64,000 nucleotides of DNA. Source: Pseudomonas sp. TH41 (GTDB lineage: Bacteria > Pseudomonadota > Gammaproteobacteria > Pseudomonadales > Pseudomonadaceae). Shown here in pieces: positions 43,771-53,046 of this stretch; position 1 is the stretch's first letter; every line of letters begins with the position of its first letter. The notes under the pieces were generated by a model that was given only the letters and a program-made list of their open reading frames with translations, did not search any database and was not told where the DNA came from. The DNA is taken from assembly GCF_016650695.1 (NCBI RefSeq), contig NZ_JAEKFH010000001.1, positions 310,001-374,000 of the forward strand. Direction: 5' to 3'. The translations under genes and the position numbers were made by a program.

Positions 43771-44208
43771 ATGGCAGACGGTGCAGCTTTCCTGGCCAAT
43801 CTCATGGCGGACCAGGGTATCGATCCCTTGATGCAGCACCTGGAAATTCTCGGGGCGCCTCAGATGTACGAAGAGGGGGCGCGACTTCAGGTCCGGCTCA
43901 AGGGTTTCCACATGAACGGCGGTGGCAGCACCCATGGTGGGTTGATCATGACCCTGATGGATGTGGTCATGGCCTGCAGCACCTTCGCCTCTGGGCGCGA
44001 CCAGCATTGCGTCACCGTGGAGATGAAGAGCAGTTTCATGCGCCCCGGCGGGCAGGCCGGGGACGTGCTGAATGCGCAAGGTTTTCTGCGTTCGAGCAGC
44101 CGCTCGCTGGCGTTCTGCGATGCTGAAGTGCGCAACGAAGCGGGTGAGTTGCTAGCTACCGCATCCGGTACGTTCAAATACATCAAACGTCCGGTTTCCG
44201 TTCTCTGA
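43771..44208 (+). CDS. PaaI-type hotdog thioesterase
   Basis: A 145-residue single-hotdog protein. GGGSTHGGLIMTLMDVVMA carries the His-Gly-Gly and Asp pattern of PaaI thioesterases, and VTVEMKSSFMRPGG is the following central strand. It hydrolyses acyl- or aryl-acyl-CoA, releasing CoA from stalled intermediates. ATG 43771 follows GGA; the frame is open upstream but only inside the MFS gene. It is the second gene of a probable MFS-thioesterase-TesB operon. Confidence 0.85.
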   Translation: MADGAAFLANLMADQGIDPLMQHLEILGAPQMYEEGARLQVRLKGFHMNGGGSTHGGLIMTLMDVVMACSTFASGRDQHCVTVEMKSSFMRPGGQAGDVLNAQGFLRSSSRSLAFCDAEVRNEAGELLATASGTFKYIKRPVSVL

Positions 44209-44228
44209 CAAGCCTGCCGGGATACCCG

Positions 44229-45101
44229 ATGAACCCGTCTGATGTTGTGCAAGCCCGGCTCTGGAATCAGCAGGTATTGGCGGACCTGCTGTGTATCACA
44301 CAACGAGATTCACTGGTTTTTACCGGTGACGTTCATGATGCCAACCTCAATGGCCGAGTCTTTGGTGGGCAACTGTTGGCGCAGGCTTTTCTGGCTGCCC
44401 GGCACTGTTGCCCGGACAAGCAGCCAGCGACGCTGCATTGTCTGTTTTTACAAGGCGCGCTACCGACGCTGCCGATTACCTATCAGGTGACGCCGCTGCA
44501 GGAGGGCAAACGCTTTGCCAACTTTCATGTCAGTGGGTTGCAACAGACGCGGCGGGTGATCGATGTTCAGGTCAGCTTTCAGGCTCCCATTAAAGGCTTC
44601 TTTCATGTCGAGGCGCCGCCGCAAGTACCAGACCCTGAAGAACTGCCCACGATGACTCAGTTGCGTCTTGGTGACCGGGCGGACTGGGGGCGGTTTGAAA
44701 AAAACTGCGCGCAATTGCGCATCGTCGAACCGCAACGTTATCTATGCCAGCCCTCAAACGAGCCGAACCTGGTCTTTTGGGTAAAATTGCACCAACGCTT
44801 GCCCGAAGATGACGCGGTGCAGGCGGCTGGCCTGGCCTATCTCAGTGATTTTTGGGTCAACAGTGCGGCGATTCTGCACCATGTCGCCCTGATCGAGGCG
44901 CGCGACCGTTTGTTTATCGCCAGCCTCAACCATTCCCTCTGGTTTCATCGCCCTTGCCGCGCCGATCAATGGCTGCTGTTCGTTTGTGACAGCCCTAGCC
45001 TGCAATCTGGACGTGCCTTGTCCAATGTGCGGATCTACGACCAGCACCGACAGTTATTGGCGTCGATTGCCCAGGATTGCCTGATGGACGAGCGCGATTG
45101 A
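44229..45101 (+). CDS. tesB: Acyl-CoA thioesterase II
   Basis: A 290-residue double-hotdog TesB protein, the usual length. LNGRVFGGQLLAQAFLAA is the N-terminal signature; the catalytic set appears as Asp in LAYLSDFW, a Ser in SLNHSLWFH (Thr or Ser in the family) and Gln in LLASIAQDCLM. It hydrolyses medium and long acyl-CoAs. It sits 20 bases after the PaaI-type thioesterase, so two CoA-releasing enzymes are made together, presumably to recover CoA from dead-end thioesters. GGGATACCCG precedes the ATG; no strong Shine-Dalgarno. Confidence 0.9.
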   Translation: MNPSDVVQARLWNQQVLADLLCITQRDSLVFTGDVHDANLNGRVFGGQLLAQAFLAARHCCPDKQPATLHCLFLQGALPTLPITYQVTPLQEGKRFANFHVSGLQQTRRVIDVQVSFQAPIKGFFHVEAPPQVPDPEELPTMTQLRLGDRADWGRFEKNCAQLRIVEPQRYLCQPSNEPNLVFWVKLHQRLPEDDAVQAAGLAYLSDFWVNSAAILHHVALIEARDRLFIASLNHSLWFHRPCRADQWLLFVCDSPSLQSGRALSNVRIYDQHRQLLASIAQDCLMDERD

Positions 45102-45163
45102 GCCAAGCTGTTCGCACCCTTGCCATGTCACCTTGCGCCTGACGGCTCTGGAGAAATATCGCC

Positions 45164-46213
45164 GTGAAAAAACTTCGGGTTATCGTCTGTTATACCGGCG
45201 GCGTGGGCCGTCAAATCATCCGCCTTCTCGATGGTCATCCCAAGATTGAGCTCGTCGGTGTACTCGTTCATGACGAAAAGAAGGACGGCGTCGATGCAGG
45301 CATCCTGAGCGGCATCGGGGCCTTGGGTATGGCGGCGACACGGGATCTGGAACAGTTGCTCACCGTGCGTGCCGATTGCGCGTTATGGCACGGTACATCG
45401 TGGAACGTCGATATCGTGGAGCGCTTTCTGCGCCGCGGCATCAATGTCTATTCCGGCATCGGCGGCTGGTACCTGCAGGGAGAGCCAGAACTTGCGGCAC
45501 TGGAAGAAGCCTGCCGAGCGGGTAACGCCACGCTGGTCGCAGGGGGCAACATCCCTGGTTTAATCAGTGATGTTCTGCCTTTGTTTCTTTCCGGTTACGC
45601 CGGCCGGGTCACGTCGATCCGAGCCTGGCAACGCGGCTATAACGCCCACTATCCGTCCGCCGTGCAATTGAGCCAGGGTTGCGGATTCGGCATTCCGGTG
45701 CAGCAGCAAACGAGCGGCGCGATGGTGGACAATTTATGGCTGTGGGGCATGCGTCAATCCGCTCGCATGGTGGCCGACGGCCTGGGGCTGGAATTGGACG
45801 ATGTGAAAATTACCAACAAGGAATACGCGCTGGCTCCGGAGGACCTGGTGCTCGAAGCCAGTGGACTGCACATTCCTGCTGGAACTCCGGCTGGCGTGAG
45901 ATGGACCTTCACCGCCTATTCCTATGGTCGTCCTTTCCTTGAAATCGTGAACGAGCAGGTTGCGTGTCTGAGGCTCGGCCCGAACTGGCGACAGCGGGCT
46001 GACGAACCCAACTGGCGGGTCGAGATTGATGGTTCGCCTCGCATCTGCTGTGAGCTGTCGGCACAGCCGGGGGAGGATGGGATGGATCACGCTGCAGCGC
46101 TGAACGCAGCGCGGGCGGTCAATTTTGTGCCGGGTGTCGTGCTAGCGGCACCAGGCTGTCGCTCCGTCCTCGATCTGCCGGCGCCACATGCCACACACTT
46201 TGCATTTTCCTGA
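45164..46213 (+). CDS. DapB-like NAD(P)-dependent dehydrogenase
   Basis: A 349-residue protein with an N-terminal Rossmann fold (VIVCYTGGVGRQIIRLLDGH, then VELVGVLVHD-like strand) and the dihydrodipicolinate-reductase-type continuation GINVYSGIGGWYLQGEPE and ATLVAGGNIPGLISDVLP. It resembles 2,4-diaminopentanoate dehydrogenase and DapB-like proteins found in catabolic clusters rather than true DapB; the lysine-pathway signature is absent. The start is GTG 45164 with CTGGAG upstream. The substrate is unknown. It ends the plus-strand run that began with the MFS gene at 42417. Confidence 0.8.
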   Translation: MKKLRVIVCYTGGVGRQIIRLLDGHPKIELVGVLVHDEKKDGVDAGILSGIGALGMAATRDLEQLLTVRADCALWHGTSWNVDIVERFLRRGINVYSGIGGWYLQGEPELAALEEACRAGNATLVAGGNIPGLISDVLPLFLSGYAGRVTSIRAWQRGYNAHYPSAVQLSQGCGFGIPVQQQTSGAMVDNLWLWGMRQSARMVADGLGLELDDVKITNKEYALAPEDLVLEASGLHIPAGTPAGVRWTFTAYSYGRPFLEIVNEQVACLRLGPNWRQRADEPNWRVEIDGSPRICCELSAQPGEDGMDHAAALNAARAVNFVPGVVLAAPGCRSVLDLPAPHATHFAFS

Positions 46214-46214
46214 T

Positions 46215-46238
46215 AAAAAAAGGGCCCGCGACGGCCCT
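46215..46238 (-). terminator. Terminator for the minus-strand hydrolase operon
   Basis: A 6-bp GC stem (46221-46226 with 46233-46238) with an A7 run on the left, read as T7 in the minus direction. It lies 25-48 bases after the hydrolase stop, immediately against the convergent DapB-like stop. Confidence 0.75.
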
Positions 46239-46262
46239 TGAAGTGATGCGCGTTGCCCTCTT

Positions 46263-47114
46263 CTAGTGTGCCGGGTAGTGGCGTTGGAGGAACTCGATAA
46301 TGGCGGCATTGAACAGGTCGTTCTTGTCGCCAGCAACCATATGACCTGCGCCTTCCACGTCGACGAAGGTCATATGTGGAATCATCGCCTGCAATTCTTG
46401 TGCACCCTCGGGGCTGACCACATCGCTTTGTTGTCCGCGCACCAGCAGGGTTGGGATGTTGATCTTGCCAGCGGCGTCCTGCATCCGTTGTGCTATGCGG
46501 GCAACCTTCTGACGATGATCTCCGGCCATGAAGCGCGGGTCCCAGTGCCAGTACCAACGCCCGTCATCACGCAGTCTGAGGTTCTTCTCCAGCCCGCTGG
46601 TATCACTCGTTTGCTTACGATGGGGGTTGTAGGCACTGACGACCTGGGCCGCCTGTGCCAGGGAGGTAAATCCATCGGCATTACCGGTCATGAATTGAAA
46701 GATATGTTCGATTCCTTCAAGTTCCAGGCGCGGGGCGACGTCGACCAGAATCAGGCACGAGGCCAGCCTCGGCTCCGATGCACAGGCCAGCAATGAGTTG
46801 ACCCCGCCCATCGACGCACCCACCAACGCGGGTGCTGCTCCCAAAGTGTCGATGACCGCAAGCAGGTCGTCGACTTGGGATTGCGGGCCGTAATCGCCGT
46901 TTTCGATCCAGTCCGATTGTCCGTGCCCTCTGGCGTCCAGGGAGATTACCCGATACCCCGCACCGGCCAGCGTCCTATGGGCCCGTGACCAGGAGTGGCG
47001 GGTCTGACCACCACCGTGCAATAGCAAAATCGGTGGGCCGCTCTTCGGGCCGGAAACATCGGCGGCCAGGCGATTGCCTGCACCGCCCGTGAACCAGACA
47101 GGTATGGGTTGCAT
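46263..47114 (-). CDS. Alpha/beta hydrolase
   Basis: A 283-residue alpha/beta hydrolase. LLHGGGQTRHSW is the oxyanion loop, the nucleophile is S101 in GASMGG, and the catalytic His is in VEGAGHMVAGD. It hydrolyses an ester, lactone or C-C bond. AAGGAG with a 7-base spacer precedes ATG 47114; ATG 47138 directly abuts the ligase stop and lacks a site. It follows the CoA ligase gene in one minus-strand operon. Its sequence differs from the related pair at 51998-52885 and 59220-60134. Confidence 0.88.
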   Translation of the reverse strand: MQPIPVWFTGGAGNRLAADVSGPKSGPPILLLHGGGQTRHSWSRAHRTLAGAGYRVISLDARGHGQSDWIENGDYGPQSQVDDLLAVIDTLGAAPALVGASMGGVNSLLACASEPRLASCLILVDVAPRLELEGIEHIFQFMTGNADGFTSLAQAAQVVSAYNPHRKQTSDTSGLEKNLRLRDDGRWYWHWDPRFMAGDHRQKVARIAQRMQDAAGKINIPTLLVRGQQSDVVSPEGAQELQAMIPHMTFVDVEGAGHMVAGDKNDLFNAAIIEFLQRHYPAH

Positions 47115-47138
47115 TGCAAACTCCTTGGCCGCCGTCAT

Positions 47139-48764
47139 TTAGCGTTTGGCCAGTTTCAGACCGGACTTTTCCCGGTCCCACGTAGTTGCGGTCACGCCTT
47201 CATCGCGCAGCTGGAACTTGTATATGCGTCCTAGCGGGCTTTTGGGCAGCGCCGAGCGGTACTCGATGTATCGGGGTACCGCATAGTAGGGCATCTGATC
47301 GGCGGCCCAGCGGCACAACTCTTCCTCGCTGAGCGCGTTGCCTGGCTTCAGGGTAATCGTGACCTTCAGCTCATCCTCGCCCAGGTCAGAGAGCACAGCG
47401 TGAGCTGCCACCTCGTCGACCGTTTCGTGTTGCAGGAATGCACTTTCAACTTCGAAGCTGGAGATGTTCTCGCCGCGACGACGCAGATAGTCTTTCTTGC
47501 GGTCGACGAAATAGAAGAAGTCATCGTCGTCGAACTTGCCGATATCGCCGGTGTGGAACCACATGTTACGCATGACTTTAAGGGTGTCTTCAGGGCGCTT
47601 CCAGTAGCCTTCGAACATGACGTTTGGTTTGCGCGGGCGAACGATGATCTCGCCTGGGGTGTTGGGTGGCAGCTCGACATCGTTGTCGTCGACGATGCGC
47701 ACGTCGAAGTCTTCGGTATTGCGCAGGCCGGAACTGCCCGGCTTGCCAACAGTACCGAAAGGCAGAATGCTCGGCAGCGAGCATTCGGTGAGGCCAAAGC
47801 CGCCACAAACGGTGTGGGTGACACCGAATCGTTCCTTCCACTGTTGCTGCACCGTCTCGGGGAACGGCGCCCCCCAGACCGCCTTGACCTGGCCGCGGCA
47901 GCGCAGGCTGGATTCGTTGTCCGGTGCGCCCGCCAGCATGGGCATCATCGCGGCGAGCAATTGCACATCGTTGGCGCCGGTACGCTCTATCTGCGGCCAG
48001 AAATTGGACACAGAGAAACGTGGGTAAATGGCGATCCGGGCGCCGACCATCATGTTGGCAACGACGGTCGTGGCCACCGCGTTGAGATGGAACAGTGGCA
48101 GCGGCGACCAAGTAATGGTGTCTTCCTGGCGATTAGTAATCACCAGCATTTGCCGCGCTAGGCTGCAGGTATAGTTGTGGCTGACCATGCAACCCTTGGA
48201 AGGGCCAGTGGTGCCGCCGGTATAGATGAGCATCGCTAGGTCATGGGGCATGACTTGCACGTCCGGCTCGCTGGAGTCGTCACTGAGCAGGTCATTCCAG
48301 GCCAGCAGTGTCTGATTGATTGTCACCGTTGGGATGGCGCCGCGGTGAACCAGGGTGGTCAGTTCAGGCAGTATGTCGGCAATGGCCGCGACCCGATCGG
48401 CATAGTCACTCTCGGCAATGACCACGGCGGCGCCGGCATCACCCACTTGATGGCGCAGGAACTCACCTTTGAGTGCCGTGTTGACCGGCACACTGACAGC
48501 GCCGAGTTTATTGATGGCAAACCAGATAAAGACGGCGTCGGCGGAGTTATCCAGCAGCGTTACCACGGTCTGGCCTTTCTTGACCCCCAGTTTGCTCAAG
48601 CCATTGGCCAGGCGACAGGCGGCCTGGTTGATATCGGCAAAGCTGTAGGTGTCGCCAAGAAAATCCATGAACTGGCGGTCGCCATACTTCTCGGTAGCGC
48701 GCTGCAAGACGGCGTTGATGGTGTCTAGCTGGTCAGTGCTCCAGCCGGGTTCACGTGCTGCCAT
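47139..48764 (-). CDS. Acyl-CoA synthetase (AMP-forming), paralogue of 27656-29308
   Basis: A 541-residue adenylate-forming ligase: P-loop MLIYTGGTTGPSKG, GGFGLTECS, hinge FHTGDIGKFDDDDFFYFVDRKK region, RRRGENIS and catalytic Lys in SPLGRIYKFQL. It matches the ligase at 27656-29308 over nearly its whole length, including the N-terminal DTINAVLQRATEKYGD-like segment, so the two came from a duplication and may activate successive acids of one pathway. First gene of a minus-strand pair with an alpha/beta hydrolase. Its 256-base divergent region with a thiolase-fold gene contains operator 9. Confidence 0.92.
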   Translation of the reverse strand: MAAREPGWSTDQLDTINAVLQRATEKYGDRQFMDFLGDTYSFADINQAACRLANGLSKLGVKKGQTVVTLLDNSADAVFIWFAINKLGAVSVPVNTALKGEFLRHQVGDAGAAVVIAESDYADRVAAIADILPELTTLVHRGAIPTVTINQTLLAWNDLLSDDSSEPDVQVMPHDLAMLIYTGGTTGPSKGCMVSHNYTCSLARQMLVITNRQEDTITWSPLPLFHLNAVATTVVANMMVGARIAIYPRFSVSNFWPQIERTGANDVQLLAAMMPMLAGAPDNESSLRCRGQVKAVWGAPFPETVQQQWKERFGVTHTVCGGFGLTECSLPSILPFGTVGKPGSSGLRNTEDFDVRIVDDNDVELPPNTPGEIIVRPRKPNVMFEGYWKRPEDTLKVMRNMWFHTGDIGKFDDDDFFYFVDRKKDYLRRRGENISSFEVESAFLQHETVDEVAAHAVLSDLGEDELKVTITLKPGNALSEEELCRWAADQMPYYAVPRYIEYRSALPKSPLGRIYKFQLRDEGVTATTWDREKSGLKLAKR

Positions 48765-48881
48765 GGATCTTCACCTCGAATTTTGTTTTTGTAGGTGCCT
48801 CTCTACGCTCGGGACGAGAGCAGAGATTTCCCGCTATCTTAGCGCCAGTTCCAGACCTGCGTAACATCCGCAACTTCCAAT

Positions 48882-48900
48882 AACTGACTGTTTGACATTT
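48882..48900. promoter_or_regulatory. Operator copy 9
   Basis: AACTGAC-TGTTT-GACATTT, 12 of 14 half-site matches, in the divergent region between the ligase (start 48764) and the thiolase-fold gene (start 49021). Confidence 0.7.
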
Positions 48901-49020
48901 TTTAGAGTCTGCCGCAGTGTTGCAGGTGGGTCAATACTCAAGACCCTGGCAATTGCATATATGCCGGTCCGAAGTGAAGACAGGCGATGACTCCAGATCA
49001 AAAAAACAAGAGGAATTTTC

Positions 49021-50202
49021 ATGACCACGGCTCCAGAGCGCCAAGCGATCATCTCCGGCATCGGGCAATCGGCAGTCGGACGCAGGCTTGGGCGTAGTGG
49101 CCTGGACCTGACGCTGGAAGCCATATTGGCGGCGCTGGAGGATGCCGGCCTGGACCGCAAGGAAATCGACGGTGTTGCCAGCTGGCCAGGCTACCGTGCC
49201 GATATGCCGGCGTTTTCCCCGGTGTCCATCGGCCAGGTCAAGGAATCGCTAGGCCTGGAATTGAGCTGGTACAGCGCGGGTAACGAAGCCACGCAGATGA
49301 GTGCCTTGATCAATGCCTGCATGGCGGTCGCCTCAGGCCAGGCCAGGCACGTCATCTGTTTTCGTACCGTCACCGAATCCAGCGCGTTGGCTACGGGCGT
49401 GCGTTCAAGCTCCGTTGGAGGAGAAGGGCGCGTATCGGGCTTTGGTGAATTCCAGGTGCCGTTTCAGGCTGCCTCGGCCGCCAACTGGGTGGGGTTGGTT
49501 GCCAGCCGTTATTTCCATGAATTTGGCGCGACCCGCGAGCAACTGGCGGCGGTTGCCATCAACGCCCGTCGCAATGCCGCGCTCAACCCCAAGGCTGTCT
49601 ATCGCGAGCCTTTGAGCATGGAGCAGTACCTGACATCGCGGATGGTTTCGACGCCGCTTTGCCTGTACGACTGCGACGTGCCGGTCGATGGGTCGACGGT
49701 GCTGATCGTTTCTCACCGTGATACGGCGCCGGACCTGCGTTCTCGGGCGGTCAACATCGAATCAATCTGTGGCCCGTTCACCGGTCGCGACGCCTGGGAT
49801 CAGATGGGCGACCTGACGCGCTATTGCGCCGAAGAGGCAGGTCGGCGGCTTTGGCAGCGAACCGATTACAAGCCTGCTGATGTGAAGGTCGCCGCGCTGT
49901 ATGACGGTTTCAGTTTCCTCAGTCTGCTTTGGCTGGAGGGCCTGGGCTTCTGTGGGCGCGGTGAGGCGGCGGCGTTCGTCGAAGGCGGTCAGCGCATTGC
50001 TCTGGACGGCCAGTTGCCAATGGCCACCCATGGCGGTCAGCTGTCGGCCGGACGACTACATGGGCTAGGTCATGTGCATGAGGCCGTGGTGCAATTGCGC
50101 GGCGAAGGCGGGGCGCGGCAAGTACCGGGTCAACCGCGTCTGGCGGTGGCAAGTAATGGCGGCGGCCCTTTGGCCGGGGCCGTGCTGCTGTCCAGCGAGT
50201 AA
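49021..50202 (+). CDS. Thiolase-fold protein lacking the catalytic Cys (Ltp2-like, probable aldolase)
   Basis: A 393-residue thiolase-superfamily protein. The fold is recognisable from ISGIGQSAVGRRLGRSGLDL at the start and VAALYDGFSFLSLLWLEGLGF in the C-terminal half. The nucleophilic Cys position (NACASGS in the true thiolase at 3945-5132) reads SAGNEATQM, the GHPxGATG motif reads GRLHGLGH, and the last Cys is absent (SNGGGPLAGAV). Such proteins are not thiolases; Ltp2-type members are retro-aldolases that need a DUF35 partner. A DUF35-type gene is at 10115-10486. Monocistronic, with a perfect 15-bp hairpin after it. AAGAGGAA precedes ATG 49021. Confidence 0.85.
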   Translation: MTTAPERQAIISGIGQSAVGRRLGRSGLDLTLEAILAALEDAGLDRKEIDGVASWPGYRADMPAFSPVSIGQVKESLGLELSWYSAGNEATQMSALINACMAVASGQARHVICFRTVTESSALATGVRSSSVGGEGRVSGFGEFQVPFQAASAANWVGLVASRYFHEFGATREQLAAVAINARRNAALNPKAVYREPLSMEQYLTSRMVSTPLCLYDCDVPVDGSTVLIVSHRDTAPDLRSRAVNIESICGPFTGRDAWDQMGDLTRYCAEEAGRRLWQRTDYKPADVKVAALYDGFSFLSLLWLEGLGFCGRGEAAAFVEGGQRIALDGQLPMATHGGQLSAGRLHGLGHVHEAVVQLRGEGGARQVPGQPRLAVASNGGGPLAGAVLLSSE

Positions 50203-50208
50203 CCCTTG

Positions 50209-50246
50209 CCCGAAGGCTTGCGGCATTCAATCCGCAAGCCTTCGGG
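50209..50246. terminator. Perfect 15-bp hairpin between convergent genes
   Basis: Arms 50209-50223 and 50232-50246 pair without mismatch around an 8-base loop, between the stops of the thiolase-fold gene and the convergent SDR. No T-run; probable bidirectional terminator. Confidence 0.65.
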
Positions 50247-50252
50247 TACTGC

Positions 50253-51077
50253 TCAGGCGTGATAGAGGTTCCACTCGCCGGTGGTGGGTGAACGCGTCCA
50301 GCCGCTAGAGGCGATGGCACCGCCATCCACCGGTACGGTCAAGCCGGTAACATAGGACGACATGTTCGACGCCAGAAACACCACAACGCCAGCCAATTCA
50401 TCGGTCGATCCGGTACGCCCAAGAGGGATGTAACGATCGCGGGCGGCTTTGCCGGCTTCGCCGCCAGCTTCCATATAGGGTCTCAAACCGTCGGTCATGA
50501 TCATGTCTGGCGCCAATGCATGCACGCGAATGTCATGCCCGGAAAGCTCCAGCGCCATCGAACGGCTGAAACTGATCATGCCGGCCTTGCAAGCGGCGTA
50601 CACGGCAAAGCCCGGCGCCGCTCGCAAGCCTTCGCTGCTGGCGATATTGATGATCGTACCGCCTTGGGCGGCTTCAACCATCACTTTCGCGGCAGCCTGG
50701 GTCGCGGTCAGCATGCTGATAAAGTTGAAGTCGATATGGCGCCGCCAGCTGCGTTCGCTTTGTTCCAGAAAACTGCCGTTGCGCACGCCGCCGGCATTAT
50801 TGACCAGGATGTCGAGGCGGCCGAAATGCTCGGCAGTCCGCGCCACGGCTGCGGTGATCTGCTCCGTATGGTTGACGTCGGTTTCCAGGAACAGCGCCTG
50901 GCCGCCTTCTGTCTCGATGGCGTGCACCAACTGCTCGCCGCTGGCCCGGTCGATATCGGCGATGGCCACGTGGGCTCCGAAGCGGGCCAGGTTCAGGGCA
51001 ATTCCGGCGCCGATACCATTGGCCCCGGCTGTAATCAGGGCGACTTTTCCGTCCAAACGAATGTCATTGGGTGTCAT
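50253..51077 (-). CDS. SDR family oxidoreductase
   Basis: A 274-residue SDR: GANGIGAG motif near residue 16, NNAGGV, NIASSEG catalytic Ser strand and Y-A-A-C-K in FAVYAACKAG. Asp in VAIADIDRAS favours NAD(H). ATG 51077 has GGAG; an ATG at 51089 lies upstream of that site. It is the third gene of a minus-strand operon after an alpha/beta hydrolase and a MaoC-type hydratase, so oxidation of the (3R)-hydroxyacyl-CoA made by that hydratase is a plausible role. Confidence 0.87.
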   Translation of the reverse strand: MTPNDIRLDGKVALITAGANGIGAGIALNLARFGAHVAIADIDRASGEQLVHAIETEGGQALFLETDVNHTEQITAAVARTAEHFGRLDILVNNAGGVRNGSFLEQSERSWRRHIDFNFISMLTATQAAAKVMVEAAQGGTIINIASSEGLRAAPGFAVYAACKAGMISFSRSMALELSGHDIRVHALAPDMIMTDGLRPYMEAGGEAGKAARDRYIPLGRTGSTDELAGVVVFLASNMSSYVTGLTVPVDGGAIASSGWTRSPTTGEWNLYHA

Positions 51078-51103
51078 GAAGTGCTCCATGGCTGTCAGTG
51101 GCC

Positions 51104-51964
51104 TTAGCTTCTGAGTTCGGCTCGACCGTTATTGATGACTACTACATCGCGTTCAACGCTGCGAACCCGAAATGAGATGACCGGGCCATCGATCCAGATT
51201 TCCGTGCGGAAGGTTTCACCGGGGTACGCGGGGGCGGTGAAGCGCCCGAAGATGGACGCAATCTGGCGACCATCGAATGCACACACCGCTTGCATGATCG
51301 CGCGCCCCGCCAGACCCCAGGTGGCCAGTCCGTGCAGGATCGGCCGTTGAAAACCGGCCTTGGCGGCTACCGCTGGATCGGCGTGCAAAGGGTTCCAGTC
51401 GCCATTCAAGCGATAGAGCAGCGCCATGTTTTCGGCAGTAGCCAGATCGATGATGTAGTCAGGGGCACGCTCGGGCACGGTGTGGGGCGCTGGGGCACTG
51501 CGTTGCGGTCCGCCGAAACCGCCGTCGCCGCGTGCCAGCATGGTCTGGCTGATGGTGCACAGCGGCTCGCCACTGTCAGCCTCCAGAATGCGTCGCTCGT
51601 AAGTGATCAACGCGCCTTTGTCAGCACCCTTGTCGATGATGTCGACGACCCGCGATTTGCCAATAACCCGGGCCTCGGCGGGCAACGGCTTGTGCAAGAC
51701 CAGTCCCTGCTCGGCGTGCACGATGCGCACCCAATCGAGACCTGTGTCGAGGGTGCGCGGCCAATAGCCGGGATGAGCGAGCACCACGCCCATAGTCGGT
51801 ACCGCGCGCAACTCGGCTTCATACACCAGGGGCAACTGATGGGTGTCCAGCGGATCGCTGCCGTAGCCCAGGCTCAGGGCGTACAGAATACTGTCCTTGT
51901 GGGTGTAGCTCTGCTGTGTATCGGGGATCTGCAGATCAAGCAGCTTGTGGTAATCGATGGCCAT
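51104..51964 (-). CDS. MaoC-type (R)-specific enoyl-CoA hydratase, double hotdog
   Basis: A 286-residue hydratase-2-type protein, a paralogue of 1967-2836. The active-site motif is intact: D189, N191 and H194 in NGDWNPLH, then the PILHG strand. It should hydrate a trans-2-enoyl-CoA to the (3R)-hydroxy form. It lies between an alpha/beta hydrolase gene (33 bases upstream) and an SDR gene (26 bases downstream) in one minus-strand operon. The MAIDYHKLLD start matches the SLDYQ opening of its paralogues, supporting ATG 51964. Confidence 0.9.
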   Translation of the reverse strand: MAIDYHKLLDLQIPDTQQSYTHKDSILYALSLGYGSDPLDTHQLPLVYEAELRAVPTMGVVLAHPGYWPRTLDTGLDWVRIVHAEQGLVLHKPLPAEARVIGKSRVVDIIDKGADKGALITYERRILEADSGEPLCTISQTMLARGDGGFGGPQRSAPAPHTVPERAPDYIIDLATAENMALLYRLNGDWNPLHADPAVAAKAGFQRPILHGLATWGLAGRAIMQAVCAFDGRQIASIFGRFTAPAYPGETFRTEIWIDGPVISFRVRSVERDVVVINNGRAELRS

Positions 51965-51997
51965 GGTTCGGGTCCTCGGGCTGACAAAAAGCAGGGG

Positions 51998-52885
51998 TTA
52001 GGCAAGCAGCGCGCGCAACGTGCTGATCAATGCAATGGGTTGGTCGAACATCAAGTGGTGGTGTCCGTCGGGTATGGCGATGGGGCCGCGTGCATCCGCG
52101 AGGTGGCTGGCGATGCGCCGGGCCATGGTTGGGCTCACTACGACGCTGCGTTCGCCGAACACATACGCGACGGGGCGCTTGATCCTGGACAGGAGGTGTT
52201 CGCCGTCGGCCTCGCGTGCACCACCGGGTGGCAGATTGACGTCGAATTTCCAGCGCACGCCGGTAGCCGTCGTGCGCAGTGAGTGCCTTGCCACATGTTC
52301 GACCAGGCAGGGCATTGCGTCGGGCTGCTGCGGTAGTAGCCGGAAACGTGCAACGGCGCTTTCAAAGTCCGGGTATTCGCGATCACCGCGAATTTTTGCC
52401 GGCTCTCTGACCGCTTCCTGGTCGGAAAACACTACGTAGCTGTCAATGATGATCAGCTGCTCGAACAGCTCCGGACGATCTGCACAAGCACGTAGCACGC
52501 GGGAGCCACCGTAGCTGTGGCCGATTGCAATCAAGTGCGGCGTGTCCAGCCACTCGGCGACGGCAATGACATCTTCGGCCAGGGTATGCGGGCCATAACT
52601 TGTGCGGTGGGCACTGTCGCCCATTCCGGACAGGTCCAGGGCGATGACACGGTATTGGTCGGCGAAGAAGGGGGCAATGAAATCCCACCAGTGCGCGTGT
52701 CCACGAAAGCCGTGAACGAACAGCAAAACAGGTTTGTCATGTGCTTCGAAGTTCCAGGACAGCAGGTGCAGGCGGCTACCGTTGGCTTCTATGAAATGTG
52801 AGCGTCCCGGGTTGTCCAGCGCCCACTCGAACCAGGCGGGACGCCCCGTAGATTCATTGGTTTGATGCTGTGGGGTTTCGCTCAT
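51998..52885 (-). CDS. Alpha/beta hydrolase, paralogue of 59220-60134
   Basis: A 295-residue alpha/beta hydrolase. LLFVHGFRGHAHWWDF is the oxyanion loop, S124 in IGHSYGGSR the nucleophile, and the His lies in PDGHHHLMFDQP near the C-terminus. It shares the HAHWWD, ALDLSGMGDS and GHSYGG-RVLRACADRP segments with the hydrolase at 59220-60134, so the two are recent paralogues. It leads a minus-strand operon with a MaoC hydratase and an SDR, opposite a thiolase-fold operon, and shares operator 10 with it. It may hydrolyse a ring-opened 1,3-diketone, lactone or CoA thioester (inference). Confidence 0.88.
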   Translation of the reverse strand: MSETPQHQTNESTGRPAWFEWALDNPGRSHFIEANGSRLHLLSWNFEAHDKPVLLFVHGFRGHAHWWDFIAPFFADQYRVIALDLSGMGDSAHRTSYGPHTLAEDVIAVAEWLDTPHLIAIGHSYGGSRVLRACADRPELFEQLIIIDSYVVFSDQEAVREPAKIRGDREYPDFESAVARFRLLPQQPDAMPCLVEHVARHSLRTTATGVRWKFDVNLPPGGAREADGEHLLSRIKRPVAYVFGERSVVVSPTMARRIASHLADARGPIAIPDGHHHLMFDQPIALISTLRALLA

Positions 52886-52969
52886 GGGGGCGGTCCTTTC
52901 AATGGCCTGTTTTCGGAATATTCCTGGCGCTATTGCAGCGCTCTGCAGCTTAGGCTAATTTGTCTTCAT

Positions 52970-52988
52970 AGCTGATACTATGTTAGTT
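52970..52988. promoter_or_regulatory. Operator copy 10
   Basis: AGCTGAT-ACTAT-GTTAGTT, 11 of 14 half-site matches, between the divergent hydrolase (start 52885) and thiolase-fold gene (start 53047). Confidence 0.6.
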
Positions 52989-53046
52989 ATTAATTCGAAG
53001 TCCAGACCAATCGCCGGTTTCGACCGGACCGAAGCGGAGTGCAGTA